Below are positions 35,728 to 44,034 of a stretch of 64,000 nt of DNA, one piece after another (position 1 is the first letter of the stretch; every line of letters starts with the position of its first letter). Origin of the DNA: Planctomycetota bacterium. Lineage in GTDB: Bacteria; Planctomycetota; Phycisphaerae; Tepidisphaerales; Tepidisphaeraceae. The position numbers were made by a program, and so were the translations under genes. Location of the stretch: positions 38,135 through 102,134 of the forward strand of contig JBCDCH010000005.1 of the NCBI GenBank assembly GCA_039182125.1. The letters are read 5' to 3'. Under the pieces are notes generated by a model. The model worked only from the letters and a program-made list of their open reading frames with translations. It searched no databases and was not told the origin of the DNA.

Positions 35728-36806
35728 GCCGCGGCTTGCCGGCGGAGCATCAGGCCCCCGATGCCCAGCAGGCCGGCGATGACCGACATCGGTTCGGGGA
35801 TCGGCGTGACGTCCCAGCCGATGTCGGTGAGGAACGCGAGATCGAGTTCGGTGATGAACTTGCGTTCGCCGAAGCTGATCGTCTGGGTCATGATCGAGGT
35901 CTGCATTGTCGAAGGATCACCCAGAACGGACGTCATGAACGCACCGCTGGCGTGGGCTTGACCGCCCGAGTCGGTGCCCGCCAGAGCGTCGACCTGCGTT
36001 TCGTCGCCGATGAGCGCGGCGACCGAATCTCCGAGCCAGTCCTGACCCGAGACCAAGTCGTCCCAGCTGGCAGCGGTGCCGAACCCGACAGTGTGGAGCA
36101 TCTCATGAACGGCGACGGAATAGAGGTCGATCTTGTCGCCGGGGACAGCGGTGGTGTGGTCGAAGTGCCATCGGCTGCCATCGAGGATCGTGCCGTTAAC
36201 GCCGTCAGCGTTGCCGTCGTTGTTGAAGTCGGAATCGAACCAGACGTTGCCGATCGTTGAGCCGTAACCAATGTTATAGGGCTGGCCACCGATGAATCCG
36301 GAGAGCCGGCCGATGGTGGGGCCACCGCCGCGTCCGACGTTGGCGTTGGCCGCCGCATTGGCATTGGCGGCCGCGGTTGCGAACGTGGGACCGACGGTGC
36401 CGTTAGCGCTGAAGCCGAGCCCACCCGGGCCTGCTTGCGCGAGCGTGTTGCCAGTGAGGTTCCGATGGCCGACGAACAAACGGATCTCATTGGCTGAAGC
36501 GCTTGCGTTACTAAGGGTTTCCGGCGCTCCGGTGGTCGGATTGGTGTAGCCGCGCTCGAAGTTGAACGTCAGGCTCGAGCTTCCATCGACGCCCGTACTG
36601 CTATCGCTCACCGCGCCCAGCGACGTGGTCAGCGCCGCGCTCACGTCGGCGGCCGCCTGTTGAAGGGCGGCGTTGGCCACGGCGTTGTTGCTGAAGAACG
36701 AGTCGTGGGTGTAGTCCAACACCAGATCGGCCGCATCGGCGGTCGTGGCCAGGCCCAATACGAAGACGGCCGACACGCAAAACGACTTTCGCAGGGCATT
36801 TTCCAT
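35724..36806 (-). CDS. PEP-CTERM zinc metalloprotease-like protein
   Basis: 360 residues: signal peptide (FCVSAVFVLGLATTADA), a middle domain with YSVAVHEMLHTVGFG near residue 230, the HExxHxxGFG zinc-binding motif of matrixin-like metalloproteases, and a C-terminal PEP-CTERM sorting tail (PIPEPMSVIAGLLGIGGLMLRRQ shape: PEP, helix, basic end). PEP-CTERM proteins are cut and anchored or released by an exosortase in exopolysaccharide-producing bacteria. It lies 51 nt downstream of the agarase-like gene. An apparent -10 lies six bases before its ATG. Confidence 0.82.
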   Translation of the reverse strand: MENALRKSFCVSAVFVLGLATTADAADLVLDYTHDSFFSNNAVANAALQQAAADVSAALTTSLGAVSDSSTGVDGSSSLTFNFERGYTNPTTGAPETLSNASASANEIRLFVGHRNLTGNTLAQAGPGGLGFSANGTVGPTFATAAANANAAANANVGRGGGPTIGRLSGFIGGQPYNIGYGSTIGNVWFDSDFNNDGNADGVNGTILDGSRWHFDHTTAVPGDKIDLYSVAVHEMLHTVGFGTAASWDDLVSGQDWLGDSVAALIGDETQVDALAGTDSGGQAHASGAFMTSVLGDPSTMQTSIMTQTISFGERKFITELDLAFLTDIGWDVTPIPEPMSVIAGLLGIGGLMLRRQAAA

Positions 36807-36812
36807 AGGCGA

Positions 36813-36818
36813 ACTATA
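36813..36818 (-). promoter_or_regulatory. Possible -10 box TATAGT just before a start codon
   Basis: Reading on the minus strand, TATAGT occurs six bases before the ATG of the PEP-CTERM metalloprotease gene. If used, transcription would start at or inside the start codon, giving a leaderless mRNA. No good -35 box is seen, so this is weak. Confidence 0.25.
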
Positions 36819-36857
36819 TCACGTTCTGCGCAGCGTTGGGTTGAGGTTGCGCAAGTG

Positions 36858-39014
36858 TCACTTGCCCAGCTTGATCGTGCCCCAAGTGTTGGGGCGGTGT
36901 TGTGTTCGGGCTTCCTTGGGGGCGGACCAGAAGTAGCTGGTGGCGTTCTGGAAGTTGGTGACGTGCAGGTTGAAGCCGAGCTCCGTGTCGCCCATGTCGT
37001 CGCCCAACGGGTCAAAGCCGTGCAGGGCGTTGGCGGGGATGAATAGCTCGACGACGTACCTGCCGGGCAGGACGCGGGCGGCGTCGATGACGGCCGGGTG
37101 GGGTGAGAGGGTGGCGTCGATGGCGTCGCCGGGGCGGTTCCACTGTCCGGTGTAGCCGGCCGCGCCGTCGGGGCCGGGGAAGGCGATCGGCACGAAGAAG
37201 AACTGGTGATCGTGGGCCGAGTAGCTATCGGTCGCGTCGTCGGTCGGGGCGGTGCGGATGAATAACTCGACGCAGTCGCGCGTCCACCAGTTGCCGGTGA
37301 TCGGTGCGCCGTGGATGTCGGCGTCGTGGACGACCATGCCGACGTACAGGCCATCGTCGGTCCAGCCGAGGTAGGTCTCGGGCTCGGGGTGGGGCGAACG
37401 TTCGAGGCCGACGGTCTCGCCGCGGCTTACGTCCGGCAGCCGGTGTTCCTCGGACCAGTCGACGAGGTTTCCGTCGATCCGTGGAACCCGCCTAAGCCGG
37501 GGCATCGTCCATGTCGGTCGCTTGTCGAACGATCGCCGCCACACCGGCGTGTTCATGCTCGATGCGGCGTGGATGTCGTTCAGTCGTGGCGTCGTCTCCC
37601 GGACGGCGTCGATCAGGTGGTCATAGGCGATGTCGTCGACGTCGACGATGCCGAAGTTCACATCTTCGCCGTCGCCGCGACGTCCGCTGGGCGGCTCGTC
37701 GTTCCATTGGAACCAGTCGGCCCCGATCACGAACGGCACCGATGCGAGCCCCTCGGTCATCTCACGATAGCCGTCGGCACGGGCGGTCTGGTCGGGAACC
37801 TGGGCGGAAAAGCCGAAGGTGTTGCGGTTGCCGCTGCGGCCGTCGAGGGCGTGGAAGCTGTACTCGGTGATGATGACCGGCTGCCCCCCGGACTCATCGT
37901 GGAGCATCTCGAAGAGCGTGCGGTCGAGGCGAGCGTCGGCGACGTAGTAGTTGATCGACACCGCATCGGTGCGACCGGCCTGGGCACGCACGACCTCCGG
38001 CGGCGCCCAGCCCTTGTACCGGACGCCGAGGATCAGGTGGTTGGGGTCGTACTTGCGAACGAGGTTGCTGGTGATCTCGAAGTAGTCCGCGGCGAGTTGG
38101 CCGCGGAAGTCGACGAGCAGCTTGTTGTACGCGGCGTTGTTATCGCGGGGCAGATACGTCCAGCCGTCGAGCTCGTCGAACGATGCGAGGTCCGTGTCCC
38201 AGTCGGCGTTGAAGGCTTCGACATCGGCCCAGACACGCCGGACCGATCGCATGACCGCCTGCCGACTCGGCGTGCTCGGGTCCAGCCAATCGAAATACGC
38301 GGCCGGGCCGGAGGATTTGTCGCTCCAGTCCAGCTCGTTGTCCGTGTAATAGCCGACGAGGTTGCGATTGTCGCGTAGCGGTGTGACCTGCTGCCGGACG
38401 GCCTTCTCGGCAATCATGGCAAACTCGGGGTGGTACAACCGCTTGGCCGGGCCGGACATCCAGGTCCAGATGTTCAGGTCCCGCGTGATCGGTACGTCGT
38501 AATCATGGAAGACCGGATGGCTCCACGCGCCGAGCCCTTTGAAGCCGGCACTGGTCACGCGGCCCAGCGTCGCCGAGGCCCATGCGTCGAGGTCGCCGTC
38601 CATGTCGGCATCGCCGGACCAGTCGCGGCTGACGAAATGCGGGCCGGTCGCTTTGCGGCCGAGTTGGATCGGCTGGACGGTGGTGACGGTGTTGAGGAAC
38701 TCGCGCTGCCCGTCCGGCGAGAGAAACCACTGCACACCGTCGGTGTCGCGGGCGATCCGCCAGAAACCCTCGGTGCCGACGATGTCGGTCGATGGCTCAA
38801 CGGCGGCGATTGCCGTGAGGTCGGCCGTCGGCTTGATGCTGACCGCCGCGATGCTCCCGGCGACCACCGCCACGATCGACGTGATCGCGAATCCCGACAG
38901 CAGGCGCGGCTGCTCGAGGAAGCGACGGACACTCTGGATGGACAATGCAGCACGCATGAGCGACGCCCGGGAAGCGCAGTTCTTCCCTTTCTCCTTCCGT
39001 CTAGGCATCGGCAT
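36858..39014 (-). CDS. Agarase-like glycoside hydrolase with CBM9-like domain
   Basis: 718 residues with an N-terminal membrane anchor (~42-60). Residues ~75-490 look like a (beta/alpha)8 hydrolase related to beta-agarases such as GH50: GLGAWSHPVFHDY, VGYYTDNELDW with a probable acid/base glutamate, ILGVRYKGWAPPEVV, and VIITEYSFHALDG with a probable nucleophile glutamate. Residues ~530-718 resemble a CBM9-type domain (VPRIDGNLVDWSEEHRL, GLYVGMVVHDADI, TRDCVELFIRTAP). Likely acts on a marine-type galactan outside the membrane. It is 51 nt upstream of the PEP-CTERM protease gene on the same strand. Confidence 0.78.
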   Translation of the reverse strand: MPMPRRKEKGKNCASRASLMRAALSIQSVRRFLEQPRLLSGFAITSIVAVVAGSIAAVSIKPTADLTAIAAVEPSTDIVGTEGFWRIARDTDGVQWFLSPDGQREFLNTVTTVQPIQLGRKATGPHFVSRDWSGDADMDGDLDAWASATLGRVTSAGFKGLGAWSHPVFHDYDVPITRDLNIWTWMSGPAKRLYHPEFAMIAEKAVRQQVTPLRDNRNLVGYYTDNELDWSDKSSGPAAYFDWLDPSTPSRQAVMRSVRRVWADVEAFNADWDTDLASFDELDGWTYLPRDNNAAYNKLLVDFRGQLAADYFEITSNLVRKYDPNHLILGVRYKGWAPPEVVRAQAGRTDAVSINYYVADARLDRTLFEMLHDESGGQPVIITEYSFHALDGRSGNRNTFGFSAQVPDQTARADGYREMTEGLASVPFVIGADWFQWNDEPPSGRRGDGEDVNFGIVDVDDIAYDHLIDAVRETTPRLNDIHAASSMNTPVWRRSFDKRPTWTMPRLRRVPRIDGNLVDWSEEHRLPDVSRGETVGLERSPHPEPETYLGWTDDGLYVGMVVHDADIHGAPITGNWWTRDCVELFIRTAPTDDATDSYSAHDHQFFFVPIAFPGPDGAAGYTGQWNRPGDAIDATLSPHPAVIDAARVLPGRYVVELFIPANALHGFDPLGDDMGDTELGFNLHVTNFQNATSYFWSAPKEARTQHRPNTWGTIKLGK

Positions 39015-39337
39015 GTCGTGCGTTTGCGTTTGACCCCGTTTTTGGTGTTGGCGAGCGGCTTGACCCGACCGGCGAGGCCCATAATGTCGGGCCGCCGATC
39101 GAGCGTGTACGCCAATCGTCTGCGCCTCGCTTCCCCGTTGGGATGCTGTGAGGGGCGATTCGCATCACCGGTCGGCACACCTATGGCGAGCCAGTGAGCA
39201 ACCTCCCACGCCCCGACACCCCCGCACCCGCGGCGGTGCCCGTCATTTTTGAACCTTGTTTCGACCCGTTCGCCGGCTCAACGTCGCCGATCGACACCCG
39301 ATTACCAAACAGACTTACCACGTAGGACCCCGTCTCC
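39015..39337. other. Intergenic region between agarase-like gene and fusA
   Basis: 323 nt without a supported gene, between divergent starts. A candidate sigma-70-type promoter for fusA is TTGACC (39060-39065), 16 nt, TAATGT (39082-39087), weakly matched at -10, which would give a leader of about 250 nt. AGGA lies 10 bases before the fusA ATG. No long hairpin was found. Confidence 0.4.
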
Positions 39338-41539
39338 ATGGCCCGCGATAACACCATCCTCCGCAACATCGGCATTGCCGCCCACATCGACGCCGGCAAG
39401 ACCACCTGCTCCGAGCGCATTCTCTTCTACACCGGTCAGATTCACAAAATGGGCGAAGTGCACGAAGGCACTGCCACGACCGACTTCGACGAGGAAGAGC
39501 AGCAGCGCGGCATCACGATCTATTCCGCCGCCGTCAGTGCCCCGTGGCTCTACGAGCATGACGCTAACTTCCTCTACGGCGACAAGACCGCCGAGAAGAT
39601 GGGCGAGCACGAGGACAACCGCGGTGGTCAGAAGATCATGCGTAAGGGTGTGATGCACAGCATCAACATCATCGACACCCCCGGCCACGTGGATTTCACG
39701 GCCGAGGTCGAGCGGTCCTTGCGCTGTCTCGACGGTGCCATCGCCGTGTTCGACGGTAAGGAAGGCGTCGAGGCCCAGTCCGAAACCGTCTGGCGTCAGG
39801 CCACCAAGTACAACGTGCCGCGCGTCTGCTTCATCAACAAGATGGACAAGCTCGGCGCCGACTTCGATTTCTCGTTCAACAGCATCCACGAGCGCCTCGG
39901 CGCGCCCGCAGTTGCCGTGCAGTATCCGATCGGCCAAGGCAACACCTTCGAAGGCATGATCGACCTCATCATGGGCGTCGAGTACCACTTCAAGGGCGAG
40001 AACCAAGGTACCGAGGTCGTCGAGAAGCCGCTGAGCGAGGACCACAAGGCCAAGTACGACGAGTGGCGTGAGAAGCTGATCGAGGCCGTCGCCGATGTCG
40101 ATGACGCGATCGCCGAGAAGTTCCTCGAGGGCGAGGAGATCGGCCGCGACGAACTCAAGGCCGCCATCCGCCGTGGCACCATCGACTTCAAGCTCCACCC
40201 GGTCTTCTGCGGCTCGGCCCTCAAGTACGTCGGCGTCCAGAAGCTCATCGACGGCGTCATCGAGTACCTGCCCAGCCCGCTGGACCTTCCGGCCGTCGTC
40301 GGCACGGACCCGAAGGACGAAGAGAAGAAGATCGAGCGTCACTGCGATCCGGACGAGCCGTTCTGTGGCCTCGCGTTCAAGATCGTCGCCGACAAGTTTG
40401 GCGAACTCACCTTTGTCCGCGTCTACTCCGGCACCGTGCCCAAGGGGACCCGCGTGCTCAACGCCAACCGTGACCGTAAGGAAAACCTGAGCCGAATCTT
40501 CCAGATGCAGGCCGACGACCGCATCGCGCTCGAGCAGGGCGAGGCGGGCGACATCATCGCGTGCATCGGCCTCAAGGACGTGCTCACGGGTGACACCATC
40601 TGTGACCCGGATCACCCGATCGTGCTGGAGCGTCCGACGTTCCCCGAGCCGGTGATCAGCATGAGCATCGAGCCCAAGTCGGCCGGCGATAAACAGAAGC
40701 TCGGCGACGCGCTGGTGCAGATGCGCCGCATCGATCCGACCTTCCACGCAAACTACAACGACGAGACCGGCGAGACCATCATCGGCGGCATGGGTGAGCT
40801 CCACCTGGAGATCATCCGTAACCGACTCACCCGTGACCTGAAGGTCGACATCAACGTCGGTAAGCCGAAGGTCAGTTACCGCGAGTCGATCATGGGTCCG
40901 GCCGAGGGTCATGGTCAGCTCAAGAAGCAGACCGGTGGTTCGGGCATGTTCGGCGAGTGCTACATCAAGATCGAGCCCTACACCGCCGAGCAGGCCGAGG
41001 CCGACGAGTTGAAGTTCGGCGACCAGATGGCGTTCGAGAACAAGATCGTCGGCGGCTCGGTTCCGCGTGAGTATATCCCGTCGATCGAGAAGGGTTGCCG
41101 CCAGACCGCCCGCACCGGCGTCTTGGCCAGCTACCCGATGATCGACGTGAAGGTCACGCTTACCGACGGCAAGTATCACGACGTCGACTCGAACCAGGTC
41201 GCCTTCGAACTGGCCGGTGGCTTGGCGTTCAAGGACGCCTGCAAGAAGGCCGGCATGCAACTGCTCGAGCCGATCATGAAGGTCACCGTCACCACGCCCG
41301 AGGACTTCGTCGGTAACGTCACCGGCGACCTCAACCGTCGCCGCGGCATCATCGCCGACACGCGTCAGCAGGGTAACACGCAGATCATCGAGGCCGAGGT
41401 CCCGCTCGCGGAGATGTTCGGCTACACGACCGATCTGCGCAGCATGAGCCAGGGCCGTGCCGCCAGCGCCATGGAGCCGCTCAAGTACGCCCCGGTCCCC
41501 GGCAACGTCGCCAAGGCGATCCTCGAAGAAGTCGGCTAA
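39338..41539 (+). CDS. fusA: Elongation factor G
   Basis: GTPase that drives ribosome translocation. G1 AHIDAGKTT, G2/switch I near EGTATTDF, RGITI, G3 DTPGHVDF, G4 NKMDKLG are all present, followed by domains II-V with GEAGDIIACIGLKDVLTGDT, GGMGELHLEI and GGGSG-like loop QTGGSGMFGE. At 733 residues it is longer than the common ~700, mainly through an extra ~28 residues at 71-107, between the RGITI switch strand and DTPGHVDF. It stands alone: rpsL, rpsG and tuf are not adjacent. A strong terminator follows. Confidence 0.97.
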   Translation: MARDNTILRNIGIAAHIDAGKTTCSERILFYTGQIHKMGEVHEGTATTDFDEEEQQRGITIYSAAVSAPWLYEHDANFLYGDKTAEKMGEHEDNRGGQKIMRKGVMHSINIIDTPGHVDFTAEVERSLRCLDGAIAVFDGKEGVEAQSETVWRQATKYNVPRVCFINKMDKLGADFDFSFNSIHERLGAPAVAVQYPIGQGNTFEGMIDLIMGVEYHFKGENQGTEVVEKPLSEDHKAKYDEWREKLIEAVADVDDAIAEKFLEGEEIGRDELKAAIRRGTIDFKLHPVFCGSALKYVGVQKLIDGVIEYLPSPLDLPAVVGTDPKDEEKKIERHCDPDEPFCGLAFKIVADKFGELTFVRVYSGTVPKGTRVLNANRDRKENLSRIFQMQADDRIALEQGEAGDIIACIGLKDVLTGDTICDPDHPIVLERPTFPEPVISMSIEPKSAGDKQKLGDALVQMRRIDPTFHANYNDETGETIIGGMGELHLEIIRNRLTRDLKVDINVGKPKVSYRESIMGPAEGHGQLKKQTGGSGMFGECYIKIEPYTAEQAEADELKFGDQMAFENKIVGGSVPREYIPSIEKGCRQTARTGVLASYPMIDVKVTLTDGKYHDVDSNQVAFELAGGLAFKDACKKAGMQLLEPIMKVTVTTPEDFVGNVTGDLNRRRGIIADTRQQGNTQIIEAEVPLAEMFGYTTDLRSMSQGRAASAMEPLKYAPVPGNVAKAILEEVG

Positions 41540-41563
41540 TCCCCGCACTACACCACGAAGCAG

Positions 41564-41600
41564 ATGACCCGCGCCAGCAACGGCGCGGGTCATTCGCGTT
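41564..41600. terminator. Bidirectional terminator hairpin after fusA
   Basis: Perfect 12-bp stem ATGACCCGCGCC / GGCGCGGGTCAT with a 6-nt loop (41564-41593), 25 nt after the fusA stop and 23 nt before the end of the convergent PEP-CTERM gene. Trailing T-run is short (TCGCGTT), so strength is uncertain. Confidence 0.6.
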
Positions 41601-41615
41601 GGTTACCGAGCAATC

Positions 41616-43841
41616 TCAACGCCGACGCATCAACAGCACGCCCGCACCGAGCAACCCCAGCACGCTCGGCTCGGGAATCTGGTAATCGGCAAGCAAAATC
41701 CCGCCGTCGATGTTGAGCACGGTGAAGCTGCCGACGCCACTGCCTGTGACCTCGATGCGTTCACCGAAGGCGACATTGTCGAAGCTGCCGGTGATATTGC
41801 TGCTCGCGACGATCAGGAAGCTGTCGCCGACCGATGGCTCGAACGTGAAGACGGGAGCTGCATCGAGCCGCACGACCAGATCGCCGTCCAGTTGTACGAC
41901 GTTGGCGGTGATGAGATCACCCTCGCCGCCGGCGGAACCGAGAATCTGCATCTCCATCGAGCTGTCGTCGCCCATGGTCAGGCTGAACGTCTCCAGGCTT
42001 CCGATGACCGATCCGGCAGGTAGCAGGGGGTCGGTGCCTGGAGCGATGCGTCCAGTGCCGTTGAGCGTCACATCACCGAGCGTGCCGTCGCCGCCGAGGA
42101 TGCTGTCGTTGCCGACGAAGACGTTGCCGCCGAGCAGGCCGTCGACGCCCAGGAAGCCGTCGACGAAAGTGTCACCGGTGTAGCCGCCGCTGTTGCCCGT
42201 GATGTTGTAGCGGCCGATGACTTCCACGGTGCCTGTCCCGCTGATCCTGCCGTCGTAGGACACGGTTGTGTCGGCGAACTGCTCTAGCCGCAGTGTGGCG
42301 CCGGCTGCGACGGCCGCATCGGCAAAGGCGGCGTCGGGACCCGCGAGGGTAAGCCTTCTCGCATCAACGTCCCAGTTGCCGGCGAAGCCGCTGTTGTCGC
42401 CCGAGAAACGTTGGAACGATCCGCCTTGCTTAAGAATCGTACCGGTACCGAAGATGCTGCCGTCGGGCGTCGGGCCGGCCGGGCTGAGCTGGCCCATGCG
42501 GAGGATGGTGCCAACTTCAACGGCGAGAATGCCGCTGCCGCGGACGTCCTTGACGGTCGCCGTCTGGCTGATTTGGAATCGGCCGTCGGCGTGGATCGTG
42601 ACGCTGTTGCGCTCGTTGACAGCGTTCGATTGGTTAACGCGGAGCATCCCCTCGTCGATGACGTAGTTGCCGGTGAAGTTGGCACCCGAGCGGTCCAGGC
42701 GGAGTTCGCCGGCACCGGTCTTGGTGAGCGTGCCGGTGCCCTTGGTTGCAGCGGCAAGCGCGTGAAGTCCCCCGGTGCGGCTCGTGTCGATGGTGCCGTC
42801 GCCGTCGAAGCGCGTTTCAATCGCCGTTGCGAAGCTGCCACCGGGCGCGTAGGTGCCGCCGTTGAAGACGATGTCTTTACCTAATGCGCCGAGGTTGGGC
42901 CCGCCGTTGACCAGCAGCCGGCCACCGGCCAGTAGGATGTCGCCGGTAAACGTGTTCGAAGCGTTGAGCTGCACGTCGTAGTTGTCGCCGTCGATGGTGA
43001 TCCCGCTGGGCCCAGCGACGACGCCGTTCAAGACAGCACTGCGGAACGTCGTGTCGCCGTTCCTGCCGAAGGTCAACGGACCGCCGGAGGCCATGTTGAC
43101 CGACCCGTCAAGGTTCGCGCTTTTGCTGAGCCGCCCGCCGCCGCTGCCGATGAAGACTTGGTTGTTCGCGGTGGTGTTGAAGTTCCAGCCGAAGTCGCTT
43201 CCGCCACTGACGACCAACTCGCCATCGCCTCGGAAGGCGATCGCGCGTGTGCCGTCATTAACGACGTGTGAGCCGTTGACCAGTTCGAACGTTGCGTTGA
43301 ACCCGTTGATTGCTGTGCTGTTGTCGTCGTTGGAGCGGATGGTCGAACGGTTGACGAATACGAATGTGTCGCCGAGCACGGTCGCGGTGTTGTTGGGCCC
43401 GAACTGGAACCCGTCGTCGCTCACGACGTTCATGTCGAAGAAGTTGACTTGCATCTCGACCACACCGAAACCGGCAACACCGGGTCTGAACTCAAGCAGT
43501 TGGGTGTTGAGCGTGGCGATGCCGCCGCTGGTGTCCTGAAAACTGACGTTGAGATCGTTCGTAATCCCGGCAACGTCATCCAGGAACACCAGTCGGGAAG
43601 CGAACGCGTCCGCGGATACCGTCACTCGATTGATGATCGGATTCGCGTCGTTATCGAACTCGGCGGTCGTGTCGGCAGTCGGCACACCGGCCGACCAGTT
43701 ACCCGGATTTTGCCACATGTCACCTAAGGTCGCCTGTGTCCAGTTAGTTGTTTGGGCGAGTGCCGGAACGGTCGAAAGCGTGGCGATCGACGCCAACGCA
43801 ACAGCAATGCCCGTCTTGGACGGGCGGGGCACTAGGTTCAT
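41616..43841 (-). CDS. PEP-CTERM autotransporter-like surface protein
   Basis: About 741 residues: signal peptide (GIAVALASIATLSTVPALAQ), then a long beta-helix-like region with autotransporter-associated repeats (GTGTLTKTGAGELRLDRS, NFTGNYVIDEGMLRVNQS, GYTGDTFVDGFLGVDGLL), and a PEP-CTERM tail (IPEPSVLGLLGAGVLLMRRR). It has no outer-membrane barrel, so the repeats are likely anchored by the PEP-CTERM pathway instead. I start at the second in-frame ATG (43841) because GAGG stands at proper spacing from it. A possible promoter lies at 43911-43940. Confidence 0.82.
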   Translation of the reverse strand: MNLVPRPSKTGIAVALASIATLSTVPALAQTTNWTQATLGDMWQNPGNWSAGVPTADTTAEFDNDANPIINRVTVSADAFASRLVFLDDVAGITNDLNVSFQDTSGGIATLNTQLLEFRPGVAGFGVVEMQVNFFDMNVVSDDGFQFGPNNTATVLGDTFVFVNRSTIRSNDDNSTAINGFNATFELVNGSHVVNDGTRAIAFRGDGELVVSGGSDFGWNFNTTANNQVFIGSGGGRLSKSANLDGSVNMASGGPLTFGRNGDTTFRSAVLNGVVAGPSGITIDGDNYDVQLNASNTFTGDILLAGGRLLVNGGPNLGALGKDIVFNGGTYAPGGSFATAIETRFDGDGTIDTSRTGGLHALAAATKGTGTLTKTGAGELRLDRSGANFTGNYVIDEGMLRVNQSNAVNERNSVTIHADGRFQISQTATVKDVRGSGILAVEVGTILRMGQLSPAGPTPDGSIFGTGTILKQGGSFQRFSGDNSGFAGNWDVDARRLTLAGPDAAFADAAVAAGATLRLEQFADTTVSYDGRISGTGTVEVIGRYNITGNSGGYTGDTFVDGFLGVDGLLGGNVFVGNDSILGGDGTLGDVTLNGTGRIAPGTDPLLPAGSVIGSLETFSLTMGDDSSMEMQILGSAGGEGDLITANVVQLDGDLVVRLDAAPVFTFEPSVGDSFLIVASSNITGSFDNVAFGERIEVTGSGVGSFTVLNIDGGILLADYQIPEPSVLGLLGAGVLLMRRR

Positions 43842-43910
43842 TCTCATTTCCTCGTTTCCTGGGTACGAAAGACACAGATCGACCCCTCGTTTGGTCGGTC
43901 TGCGGGCTCG

Positions 43911-43940
43911 AACCTAACTGGGCGGCTGCCGGCCAGTCAA
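43911..43940 (-). promoter_or_regulatory. Candidate promoter of the PEP-CTERM adhesin gene
   Basis: On the minus strand TTGACT (43935-43940), 18 nt, TAGGTT (43911-43916), about 65 nt before the start codon. The -35 box is near consensus, the -10 box poor. Confidence 0.35.
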
Positions 43941-44034
43941 GGAATCCTTCCGTCACTTGGGTCCAGCGTGACGATTGTCTTGATAGTCTGGATAAGGACT
44001 TCGCTGTGGGCCGCGCAGGTGTTACAACCCTCGT

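Noticed and set aside
39302..41593. Long open frame on the minus strand covering fusA
   Set aside because: It is the mirror of a highly conserved gene in GC-rich DNA, with a low-complexity V/D/L/H-rich product and no family motif. The same applies to the opposite-strand frames over 2176-4938, 9847-11253, 30782-32773 and 57281-59815.
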